The position numbers and the translations under genes are program-made. From positions 1 to 6,503 of the forward strand of contig JAPPDO010000332.1 of assembly GCA_028821635.1 (NCBI GenBank): a stretch of DNA of 6,503 bases, in the 5' to 3' direction. This DNA comes from Ekhidna sp. Lineage in GTDB: Bacteria > Bacteroidota > Bacteroidia > Cytophagales > Cyclobacteriaceae. The notes under the pieces are model-generated. The model searched no databases. It saw nothing but the letters and a program-made list of their open reading frames with translations, and was not told the origin of the DNA. Below, piece after piece: positions 1 through 6,386 of this stretch; position 1 is the stretch's first letter, and the number at the start of each line of letters is the position of its first letter.

Positions 1-203
1 GATTTAGCTCGCCGATTAGGGGCAATCATTCCTGGTTTCATTCCAACCATCCTTGCTGTACAAGTGATTATACCATGCCCTTTTCTGTCATTCATTTTAA
101 TTTTCCAAACCTGACCAACCATAGAAAAATAGACACCTGAATCAAAAAAGGAAAGTCTAATTTGTCTCCCTGGTCGGAGTGTCAAATCAAAATTATGAGC
201 ATG
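1..203 (-). pseudogene. Left-edge fragment of an unrecognised protein gene
   Basis: The minus strand is open from 203 to the window edge (67 codons) and reads like real protein: LTLRPGRQIRLSFFDSG, then VGQVWKIKM, then MVGMKPGMIAPNRRAK near the edge. A TAG at 204-206 closes the frame upstream. The only start codons are a TTG at 183-185 and internal ATGs, none with a clear ribosome binding site, so the 5' end is unsupported and the gene may be 5'-truncated or frameshifted. The plus strand of the same stretch is full of stops. The beta-strand-like pattern followed by NRR faintly recalls the N-terminal domain plus RR start of PilZ proteins, but this is a weak impression and I do not assign a function. 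The 3' end lies outside the window. Confidence 0.4.
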
Positions 204-432
204 CTATAATTTAATACACAGTTATCATATGTTTAGCGTTTTGATCTATAAGTGAATGCTCTATCTAATTGCCATTTGGAATTAATTTTCCTTCAATGAC
301 ATTTACTTCATTACTTAAAGGTGTTATTTCGTCGTTGATTATTTTTCTAATAGTATTGTAATGACGCTATCAGCCATTGTATTTCTCTATTTATTGTAAG
401 ATGGGTAAATCAAATTATTTTAGGAAGGCTTT
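204..432 (-). other. AT-rich stretch with a short open minus-strand fragment
   Basis: No gene can be called here. On the minus strand 33 codons are open between stops at 367-369 and 265-267, reading INDEITPLSNEVNVIEGKL and then IPNGN before the stop. The same frame continues past that TAG as IEHSLIDQNAKHMITVY to another stop. The wording looks coding rather than random and points toward the fragment at 1-203, which lies in a different frame. It could be the decayed N-terminal part of the same gene, separated by one stop and one frameshift. No promoter or terminator was convincing. Confidence 0.2.
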
Positions 433-888
433 ATGTTCAAGTTTTCAAACTATATGTCGGTGACAATTATAATAATTTTTACAATCACGTTACCAGCAAG
501 TAGTCAATCTACATCAAGCCAGAAATTAGAGTAAATTAATGAGGAATCCATTTTCCTGATGGAAAACGGTACGATTATCCATACGATATTGAAGAATTAG
601 GATTTAACGGGATAATATTTGGTAACGATATAAGTATTTTTCTTATACACAATAGGGAATTCTGGAATTGTAATGTTTAGTATTATAATACAGGAGAAGG
701 GAAGTATAGTTTTACTAGGTACTTCCCTGAATGGACCTTTTATGTAGTTAAGTATATAATTTCCTTTCCATATAATTTCAAAAAATAAACTGAACTTTGA
801 AAAATGGCTATTCCAAGGCCCAAAAACGGTTTTGGTAGTACGCTCACGCAATATTATACTAACGATCGGATATGGGTGGTTTGTATAG
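433..888 (+). pseudogene. Decayed gene for a small secreted or membrane protein
   Basis: An ATG at 433 follows an AGGAAGG sequence (422-428) and starts a signal-peptide-like stretch: MFKFSNYMSV, a run of hydrophobic residues (TIIIIFTITL), then PASSQS. The frame stops at TAA 532-534. A one-base shift near 541-546 opens frame 549-677, reading FPDGKRYDYPYDIEELGFNG and on to NREFWNCNV. A TAG follows at 678-680, after which the same frame reads YYNTGEGKYSFTRYFPEWTF until TAA 786-788. Removing one A from the run 780-785 would restore a third open stretch, NFEKWLFQGPKTVLVV to TIGYGWFV, ending at TAG 886-888. Together these would make a product of roughly 150 residues with an export signal. The family is not recognised. 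At least two stops and two frameshifts make it inactive, unless the sequence has errors. The apparent minus-strand reading frame at 597-851 is its shadow. Confidence 0.45.
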
Positions 889-935
889 AGATAACTATTT
901 AGTTAAGTTTTTTTCATGGGTAAGCGAATTCTATC

Positions 936-980
936 TGACTTAACAATGTGGAAATTGTTTTTTGAGTGCTTGACTTAACA
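936..980. repeat. Two copies of TGACTTAACA, 35 bases apart
   Basis: The ten-base word TGACTTAACA occurs exactly at 936-945 and 971-980. Similarity continues just beyond, ATGTGG against CATGTCG with one inserted base. The copies lie between the decayed secreted-protein gene and the 3' end of hepT. Function is unknown: a binding-site pair, a recombination scar or chance are all possible. Confidence 0.35.
942..963 (+). terminator. Weak terminator-like hairpin
   Basis: AACAAT (942-947) and ATTGTT (954-959) can form a 6 bp stem around a GTGGAA loop, followed by further Ts to 963 on the plus strand. It lies about 55 bases after the decayed gene ending at 888. The stem is short and AT-rich, so this is a weak candidate. 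Confidence 0.2.
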
Positions 981-1027
981 CATGTCGCTTGCAGGTGTGC
1001 CTGATCTGTATTTGCTTAAGCATTGTT

Positions 1028-1378
1028 TTATTGATGGTCAAATTCGTTCATAAGTTTTCGAATGGTGATTTCAAGATCTGGAAGATCTTCCTTGATTATC
1101 CGCCAGATTGTACCCTGATTCAAAACATCATATTCGTGACTCAACATATTACGAAAATTGATGATTTTGCTGATACGAGGAACCTGATTTGCTAGATTCG
1201 GATGATGATGTCGAAGTCGATTCAGGCACTCACCAATAATCTCGAAGTTACGCTCCACTGCCTTCCTGGTCATTATGCTCTCGGCATAGGATTGTGCATC
1301 CAACCCTGCCGTGAATTCCTGGATTTCTTTAGCAGTTGTTAATATGTCATGAAAAATCGTCCTTGGATCACGCTTCAA
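1028..1378 (-). CDS. hepT: HepT-like HEPN ribonuclease toxin (DUF86)
   Basis: Toxin of the MntA/HepT type VII toxin-antitoxin pair, 116 residues, the usual family length. HepT proteins are mainly helical, dimeric HEPN RNases that act on RNA in the cytoplasm. The family's catalytic RX4HXY motif is intact as R76-NMLS-H81-E-Y83. The N-terminal MKRDPRTIFHDIL and the central VERNFEIIGECLNRL are typical of the family. The start is TTG (1376-1378), chosen because a strong Shine-Dalgarno (GGGAGGTGAT, 1381-1390) sits six bases upstream and because the family begins at this KRD-like position. The reading frame begins inside the end of mntA (11-base overlap), so the two are translationally coupled with antitoxin first. 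In the family, the motif tyrosine is AMPylated by MntA, which blocks RNase activity. Nothing in the sequence suggests inactivation. Confidence 0.93.
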   Translation of the reverse strand: MKRDPRTIFHDILTTAKEIQEFTAGLDAQSYAESIMTRKAVERNFEIIGECLNRLRHHHPNLANQVPRISKIINFRNMLSHEYDVLNQGTIWRIIKEDLPDLEITIRKLMNEFDHQ

Positions 1379-1679
1379 AAATCACCTCCCGATCCTCATC
1401 AATGGATTGTTTGAGATATGGATTGGTGGTAACCCCATCTTCCATTAAATCCACTTTCCTTCCCAACAGGGAATGCAAATCTTCCTTCATGGACCAATAG
1501 TCATGGAAGGAAATCGGAACAATAGCAGGTGTATATGTCACCAGAAAATCAATGTCACTTGTTACTGGATCGAAATCGGTTGTTCTTGCGGCCGAACCGA
1601 TCACCTCCAGCCGTTCTACCTTGTAACGTTGGCAGATGGCTGCGATCTCCGCCTGTTTTTCAATAATCAGCTGGTGCAT
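1368..1679 (-). CDS. mntA: MntA-like nucleotidyltransferase antitoxin
   Basis: Antitoxin of the MntA/HepT pair, 103 residues. It is a minimal nucleotidyltransferase; family members transfer AMP from ATP to the active-site tyrosine of HepT and so neutralise it. The glycine-serine loop G28-S29 and the metal-binding acids D42-I-D44 are visible, with a third acid likely at D77 (GRKVDLMED). Spacing between GS and DXD is 12 residues rather than the family's common 10 (GSX10DXD), a two-residue longer loop. The open frame extends upstream to a TTG at 1719-1721 (117 residues), but that codon has no ribosome binding site. The ATG at 1677-1679 has AAGGA about ten bases upstream and gives the expected N-terminus, so it is preferred. 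It is followed by hepT with an 11-base overlap. A TTGCCT/TATTTT pair 17 bases apart lies upstream, but promoter status is uncertain. Confidence 0.88.
   Translation of the reverse strand: MHQLIIEKQAEIAAICQRYKVERLEVIGSAARTTDFDPVTSDIDFLVTYTPAIVPISFHDYWSMKEDLHSLLGRKVDLMEDGVTTNPYLKQSIDEDREVIFEA
1381..1390 (-). promoter_or_regulatory. Strong ribosome binding site of hepT
   Basis: On the minus strand this reads GGGAGGTGAT, with the GGAGG core six bases before the TTG start of hepT. It lies inside the mntA coding sequence and decides the non-ATG start. The near-consensus site may offset the weak TTG codon and set the toxin/antitoxin ratio (inference). Confidence 0.7.
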
Positions 1680-1770
1680 TCCTTCATCATCCTTAAAAAT
1701 CAAAAAATAATGATTGAACAAAGCAAAGGCAAGGAAATACTACCGGGTTCGCTCAAATTATAAGATTATT

Positions 1771-2031
1771 CTATTTACCTAATTTGGTGTTGAGTTCATC
1801 TTCCATTAGGATTAATAAAATATGGTATCTTTTCAAATATCCTGAGCCCTGCTTTACTGAGAAAAGATTGTCTTTTGAAATGTTACTCTCAATCCAATTA
1901 ACAGAGAAAACCTGAATAAGATTGGCCTTGGATGTATTATGGATTTCTGAAATTTTAGCGCCTGAATCATATGTCACAAATGCAATAAAAATGATGTTTT
2001 TTGACCCAAAAGTATAGAGGTGATTTGGCAC
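1771..2031 (-). CDS. Hypothetical protein or gene fragment
   Basis: A minus-strand frame of 86 codons from a GTG at 2029-2031, with no convincing ribosome binding site. The frame is open further upstream to a TAA at 2098-2100 without any better start. It reads IIFIAFVTYDSGAKISEIHN in its first part and ends HILLILMEDELNTKLGK. No signal peptide, clear membrane segment or known motif is seen. The absence of a normal start and the overlap of the extended frame with a plus-strand fragment suggest a 5'-truncated remnant rather than a working gene. It ends about 90 bases upstream of the mntA start on the same strand. I do not recognise the family, and it may not be expressed. Confidence 0.3.
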   Translation of the reverse strand: MPNHLYTFGSKNIIFIAFVTYDSGAKISEIHNTSKANLIQVFSVNWIESNISKDNLFSVKQGSGYLKRYHILLILMEDELNTKLGK

Positions 2032-2039
2032 CGAAATAG

Positions 2040-2195
2040 GTGTTTCTGTCTGGAATTGTTTTGAATTTTCTACATTTTTGGACTTATGGAACAGGCTTTA
2101 AGGCTATTGATATTCCCAATCAAGCTAAACTCGAGGTTAGACTCCGCCAAATGAAATTCCTTACTAAAAATGAATGGTTAAATAAAAACACTTGA
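2040..2195 (+). pseudogene. C-terminal remnant of an unrecognised gene
   Basis: A plus-strand frame of 51 codons opens after TAG 2037-2039 and ends at TGA 2193-2195. Its last 30 or so residues look convincingly coding: AIDIPNQAKLEVRLRQMKF, then LTKNEWLNKNT. The opposite strand has many stops over 2101-2195. There is no good start codon or ribosome binding site, so this would be the tail end of a gene whose body has been lost. Its upstream part overlaps the extended minus-strand frame at 2031-2098, and only one of the two can be right there. The family is not recognised. Confidence 0.25.
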
Positions 2196-2285
2196 AATTC
2201 AACATTTGGTTTATTTTAAGTTGAAGTGGTATTTTATTTGATTTTTCAGGTTGTTTAGAATTTATTGCTATATTACTTATGCTTA

Positions 2286-3020
2286 ATGTACGGGTCGAAC
2301 TGGAAATGTAAGTATTGTGATCATGCACAAGTACTGAGTAACGATAACTTATTTCTCAAATATCATTTTGTTAGAAGTAAGTTAAGTAAATATGAAAAAA
2401 TTGCTTTTGGTGTAAGTACGATAATATGTGCGAATTCCGAATGCAAAGAATTAACGGTTAGTTTATCTATAAATTCATATGATGAAGTAACTATTGAAGG
2501 AGGTACTCCAAATTTACACGGAAACAAAGAAATTAAATTTTGTCAAATTTTGCCAGAAAGTAATTCTAAACCACAGCCTGATTACATTCCAAGACCTATT
2601 GTCAAAGATTACCAACAAGCTTGTCTAATTCGTGACTTGGCTCCTAATGCTTCAGCAACTTTATCAAGACGTTGTCTTCAGGGTATGATTCGTGATTTTT
2701 GTAAAATTCCTGAAGGGAATTTAAATACTCAAATAAATAAACTAAGGGAGGGGAAAGGTCCAAAAGAGATACACCCAGATATAATTGAAAGTATTGACAA
2801 AGTAAGATTGCTTGGAAACATCGGTGCACATATGGAAAAGGATATCAACCTAATTCTTGATGTTGAACCCGAAGAAGCGCAGGCGCTGATAGATTTGATC
2901 GAAATTCTTTTCAAAGAATGGTATGTGGCAAGGCACATACGTAAAGAGAGAATAAACAAATTAGATATTATATCAACTAAAAAGAATGAAATAAAAAATC
3001 AGTCGAAATCCTTTAGCTGA
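2286..3020 (+). CDS. DUF4145 domain protein with N-terminal cysteine pairs
   Basis: A protein of 244 residues whose biochemical role is not established. Counted from the ATG at 2286, C8-KY-C11 and C48-ANSE-C53 form a likely zinc-binding module around a beta-rich N-terminal region. The DUF4145 core follows from about residue 105: PRPIVKDYQQACLIRDL, then SATLSRRCLQGMIRDF near 124-139, and LLGNIGAHME near 175-184, whose GN-x-GAH is the family signature. A helical stretch with many acidic residues (EPEEAQALIDLIEILFKEW) and a lysine-rich tail end it. The family is common beside restriction genes and is thought to be helical, HEPN-like in the C-terminal half (general knowledge, not proven here). 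The frame also allows a TTG at 2265 (251 residues); neither start has a Shine-Dalgarno. The ATG is preferred because it puts the W-x-C-x-x-C close to the N-terminus. It is transcribed alone, toward hsdR. Confidence 0.85.
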   Translation: MYGSNWKCKYCDHAQVLSNDNLFLKYHFVRSKLSKYEKIAFGVSTIICANSECKELTVSLSINSYDEVTIEGGTPNLHGNKEIKFCQILPESNSKPQPDYIPRPIVKDYQQACLIRDLAPNASATLSRRCLQGMIRDFCKIPEGNLNTQINKLREGKGPKEIHPDIIESIDKVRLLGNIGAHMEKDINLILDVEPEEAQALIDLIEILFKEWYVARHIRKERINKLDIISTKKNEIKNQSKSFS

Positions 3021-3069
3021 GTGTATAAACCCAATTAATTGAAATTATTTTGAATCAATGACGGTATTG

Positions 3070-3453
3070 ATACAGAACAAACGGTAGCCGTGCTGATTTG
3101 CTACCATGATCCATTGATAACAGTTGTAAATGCCTAACCTATTGCCATGTATTTGACCCCGGGACAAGGTGCTTATTTTATCCAAGCGAAAAAGTTTTTT
3201 TCGATCTAGCAACCGATATCACCATCATTTCCGATAAAGCTCATGATAGTGATCACATTCTGGACCGGATCAAGGATTTAGAGTGTTGGTGGTAATTCAG
3301 ACAAATGCCCAGCAGGAAAATCCTGTAAGTGCAACAGTACCTTTACACAAACTTCAACCGGATTGAACGGTTCTTTTTTGGACTGGTCAAGGTGTTATGA
3401 CAAGCAGGCAACAATTACCTTTTGACCATTATATTGATAATGATTAGGTCTTG
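3070..3453 (+). mobile_element. Degenerate IS5-family transposase remnant
   Basis: Parts of a DDE transposase are readable in different frames. Near 3090-3105 GSRADLLP matches the family's GRSRGGLTT. Codons 3123-3206 (one TAA at 3135) read PIAMYLTPGQGAYFIQAKKF. After a one-base shift in the T run 3195-3201, codons 3203-3292 read DLATDITIISDKAHDSDHI, then LDRIKDLECWW and TAA; the SDK aspartate is the expected second catalytic acid. A third frame at 3356-3397 reads NRIERFFFGLVKVL, carrying the catalytic glutamate (3365-3367), with NNYLLTIILIMI after a further stop. The first catalytic aspartate region is not recognisable. No terminal inverted repeats or target duplication were found. This is a dead element lying between the convergent DUF4145 and hsdR genes. 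Confidence 0.75.
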
Positions 3454-3479
3454 CCACGATACATAGGTAAAGAAACATT

Positions 3480-5795
3480 TTAACTCGCTTCTTGGTAAAG
3501 TAACTTTTGAAAATCAACGAACGTTTGCCGAATATCTTGTGTAGACCCTAGTTGTTTTTGTGCTGCATCAAGGCTTCCGTATTTTGCCATTAAAACGTTA
3601 CCTAACTTACTATCGTCCAACTCATCAACACCAACTTCAATGTAATTCCGTAAGACATATTCTACGAATTCTTTTTGTGATTGGTTCAGGAGATTCAAAA
3701 TATTATCTTTGTTTGTTTCCACACGAGCAACACGGGATATAGGAGTCTTGGCGTAGGCAATATATTCTAGTACATCAAATAAATCGCTATCTTGTGCGTT
3801 TATGATCTCTTGCAATCTTTCTAAATCATTTTTGTGGCACCCTGCTGCTTCTAGCTTCTCTAGTAGTTCTCTCCGTGTCATTGGGTTTGCCCATAAATGT
3901 CGCAAACGTTCTTCACTTTCCAAAATTTCTGGCAACTTTAGGACATTAAAAAGTCTTTTTAGAAATTCTTCTGCACTAATTGGATTACCATCAGCATAGA
4001 AGTAAGTACTACTCATACTTTGGATTTCTCGTACTTTACCATCGCTGAGTCTGATAAGAATCTTTGGTTTTTGTTCTACTTCTTGGTCGCCATTATTAGG
4101 GGGATTAGGTTCAGGAGGTCTAATAGGAGGAACAAATGGCTCAACTGATTCAGGTTCAATAGGTTCACCGTCCCATTCAGCATCATTGAACATAAAATAT
4201 GCATTAACAAAATCAATGATAGTGAAATAGTATTTTCCTTCGAAAAGTCGTGTACCACGCCCAATAATCTGCTTGAATTCAATCATGCTATTAACTGGGC
4301 GCATAAGTACGATGTTGCGAACGTTTCGGGCATCAACCCCAGTTGTTAATTTTTGACTTGTTGTCAAGATTGTTGGAATTGTTTTTTCGTTATCTTTGAA
4401 TTGATCTAGATAGGTATCACCTATAGAACCATCATTGGCAGTTACACGTACGCAGTAATCCACCCTGGAACAATCAGTCACCTGATTGATTAAGTCCCTT
4501 ACCAATCCAGCATGTGCTTGATTGGCACAAAAAACAAGTGTTTTTTCATTTTGGTTAATAGAAGTTAGCAACAATTCTACCCGTTTTTTCTCACGCTCTG
4601 GAATTATAATTTCCTTATTGAAATCTTGTTCAGTATAGACTTTCCCCTCTTCTACCTCCCCTTCAATCACTTCATCATCAGGGGTATAGAAGTATTCATC
4701 AATTGTAGTTTGGATACGTTTAACTTTATATGGTGTAAGGAATCCATCCTCTATGCCCTCCTTCAGACTGTAAGTAAATACTGGTTCGCCAAAATAAGCA
4801 TAAGTATCTGTATTATCTTTTCGCTTTGGAGTAGCTGTTAAGCCCAAATGTACTGCACTAGAGAAATAATCCAGGATTCCTCGCCAACTACTTTCATCAT
4901 TAGCACCTCCTCTGTGACACTCATCAATGATGATCAAATCAAAAAAATCAGGTTCATATTCCCCAAAATATGGCTCGCCATCGTTACCGCTCATAAAGGT
5001 TTGGAAGATCGTAAAGAATACACTACCGGTTTTCGGAACTTCGCCACACTTGGCAATATTTTTGGGGGTAATACGAACCAAAGCGTCATCATCAAATGCT
5101 CCAAAGTCCAAATATGCTTGATTAGCTAAAAAGTTTCTATCCGTAAGAAACAGTATGCGAGGTTGACGTTTACCATCTCGCTGTAATGTCCATCTACTTT
5201 TGAAAAGTTTCCAAGCAATCTGAAAGGCAATAAATGTCTTCCCTGTACCAGTAGCAAGCGTGAGCAAAACACGTTGTTTTTTATTTGCGATAGCTTCAAC
5301 AACCCGATTAACAGCAAGTTGTTGGTAATATCTTGGTTGTAGTTTACCGTTATAATCTTCGAATGGAATTTTACAGAATTTCTCAAACCATTCATCACCA
5401 CCACCGTAAATTCGTTGCCACAATTCTTTAGGGGATGGAAAAGCATCAATTTCACCTTCTTCACTAGTTGCGAAGTTGATTTGGTAGATGCATTTTCCAT
5501 TGGCTGAAAAACTTGTTTGAAGATTAAGTTTTTGAGCATATAGTTTGGCTTGAGTTATCCCCTCAGTTACATCCAATTCGTTACTTTTTGCTTCAACCAC
5601 AGCAAGTTTTATGTTCTTGTATTCAAGTATATAATCAGCTTTGAGTTGTCCCGTTCTAATACCACTTGTACGGATTTCACCAGCATTTATTTTATATTCA
5701 CGCCTTACTCGTACACCTGTTTCAGTACTGGTAATCCAACCTGCTGCTTCCAGTTGCTTGTCTATCAGTTCTGCACGTGTATCAGCTTCGTTCAT
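3480..5795 (-). CDS. hsdR: Type I restriction enzyme R subunit, EcoEI type
   Basis: The motor and nuclease subunit of a type I restriction-modification complex, 771 residues and full length. With HsdM and HsdS it uses ATP to pull in DNA from an unmethylated site and cuts it at a distance. The N-terminal nuclease shows D54 and E68-A-K70 (the PD-(D/E)XK pattern, VVEAKS). The helicase core has motif I LATGTGKT (180-187), motif II DECH (291-294), motif III TAT (320-322), motif IV around LVFCANQ (420-426), motif V TTGVDAR (484-490) and motif VI QIIGRGTR (509-516). A proline-rich linker (about 544-577) precedes the EcoEI-type C-terminal helical domain (about 600-770). The start ATG begins MNEADTRAELID, the family's usual beginning. 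No Shine-Dalgarno is seen in the six-base gap after hsdS, so coupled translation is likely. No internal stop or frameshift is present. Confidence 0.97.
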   Translation of the reverse strand: MNEADTRAELIDKQLEAAGWITSTETGVRVRREYKINAGEIRTSGIRTGQLKADYILEYKNIKLAVVEAKSNELDVTEGITQAKLYAQKLNLQTSFSANGKCIYQINFATSEEGEIDAFPSPKELWQRIYGGGDEWFEKFCKIPFEDYNGKLQPRYYQQLAVNRVVEAIANKKQRVLLTLATGTGKTFIAFQIAWKLFKSRWTLQRDGKRQPRILFLTDRNFLANQAYLDFGAFDDDALVRITPKNIAKCGEVPKTGSVFFTIFQTFMSGNDGEPYFGEYEPDFFDLIIIDECHRGGANDESSWRGILDYFSSAVHLGLTATPKRKDNTDTYAYFGEPVFTYSLKEGIEDGFLTPYKVKRIQTTIDEYFYTPDDEVIEGEVEEGKVYTEQDFNKEIIIPEREKKRVELLLTSINQNEKTLVFCANQAHAGLVRDLINQVTDCSRVDYCVRVTANDGSIGDTYLDQFKDNEKTIPTILTTSQKLTTGVDARNVRNIVLMRPVNSMIEFKQIIGRGTRLFEGKYYFTIIDFVNAYFMFNDAEWDGEPIEPESVEPFVPPIRPPEPNPPNNGDQEVEQKPKILIRLSDGKVREIQSMSSTYFYADGNPISAEEFLKRLFNVLKLPEILESEERLRHLWANPMTRRELLEKLEAAGCHKNDLERLQEIINAQDSDLFDVLEYIAYAKTPISRVARVETNKDNILNLLNQSQKEFVEYVLRNYIEVGVDELDDSKLGNVLMAKYGSLDAAQKQLGSTQDIRQTFVDFQKLLYQEAS

Positions 5796-5801
5796 ACCAA
5801 A

Positions 5802-6386
5802 TTAATTTTGTAATTCTTTTACAAGGATAGCTGTTTTCAATACTTCATACTGTCTTATTATTTTCCTGTAAATTTCTACCAATTCATTTGACTGCTCAGA
5901 TAAATTATCTAAACGATAAATTATTTTTAATTGTTCTGCTTTATCAATAATTGGGATATGAAGATTTGCAAGTTTAGATGCATTAAATCCACCTTGAGTA
6001 GAGCCTGAAATACCTTTTTTTACTTGCTGCCAATATTCCTTACTTTGGAAATAGTGCATGATATAACGTGGGAAAAATTTCTTCCTGTCAACAGAAACAC
6101 GTATTAAATAAGAAGCAAAAACAGCATTAATGGGCTGTTCAAGAAGGTAGCTTTTTCCTGTAGTTGCACCAGTTCGAGCAAATACTATATCACCATCGTT
6201 TAATACTTTTTTGCTGAATTTTTTTTCATCAAGATTGCAATACGGAACACAATCCCAGTTTACATAATTATCCTGTATGTCGGTTATTCGAAGATATTTA
6301 TGCGTTCCCGCATCAAACGAAGCCCTTGCAGTATAGCCATAATTTATTTCACTATGTTGGCCTAAAGGTTCGGTTTTCTTAACCAA
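5802..6386 (-). CDS. hsdS: Type I restriction specificity subunit, C-terminal half
   Basis: This gives the sequence specificity of the type I complex. The open frame of 194 residues contains one target recognition domain: YGYTARASFDAGTHKYLRI (16-34), GDIVFARTGATTGKSYL (65-81) and STQGGFNASKLANLHIPI (129-146), all typical of the family. It ends in a coiled-coil helix (about 150-190, EQLKIIYRLDNL onward) that fits the family's conserved C-terminal spacer. Standard HsdS proteins have two such units and about 400 residues, so this is half-length. The only possible start after the upstream TAG (6453-6455) is a TTG at 6384-6386 with no good ribosome binding site, and family-like helix sequence continues upstream of it. 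It is therefore either the 3' half of a gene split by a stop or a half-length specificity gene. It is followed six bases later by hsdR. Confidence 0.85.
   Translation of the reverse strand: MVKKTEPLGQHSEINYGYTARASFDAGTHKYLRITDIQDNYVNWDCVPYCNLDEKKFSKKVLNDGDIVFARTGATTGKSYLLEQPINAVFASYLIRVSVDRKKFFPRYIMHYFQSKEYWQQVKKGISGSTQGGFNASKLANLHIPIIDKAEQLKIIYRLDNLSEQSNELVEIYRKIIRQYEVLKTAILVKELQN

Noticed and set aside
597..851. Minus-strand reading frame of 84 codons
   Set aside because: It is the antisense shadow of the more convincing plus-strand decayed gene at 433-888 and has no recognisable domain.
1013..1022. Perfect palindrome TGCTTAAGCA next to the end of hepT
   Set aside because: It has no loop and no T run, so it is not a terminator, and a ten-base palindrome is expected by chance in a window this size.
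1473..1763. Plus-strand reading frame of 96 codons
   Set aside because: It runs antisense through mntA, whose motifs and ribosome binding site are clear.
2196..2285. Promoter for the DUF4145 gene
   Set aside because: The stretch is AT-rich but has no well-spaced -35/-10 or Bacteroidota-type -33/-7 pair that I could defend.
4848..5129. Plus-strand reading frames opposite hsdR
   Set aside because: They are antisense shadows without domains or ribosome binding sites.
5126..5539. Minus-strand reading frame of 137 codons
   Set aside because: It lies out of frame inside hsdR, which carries all helicase motifs in the main frame.
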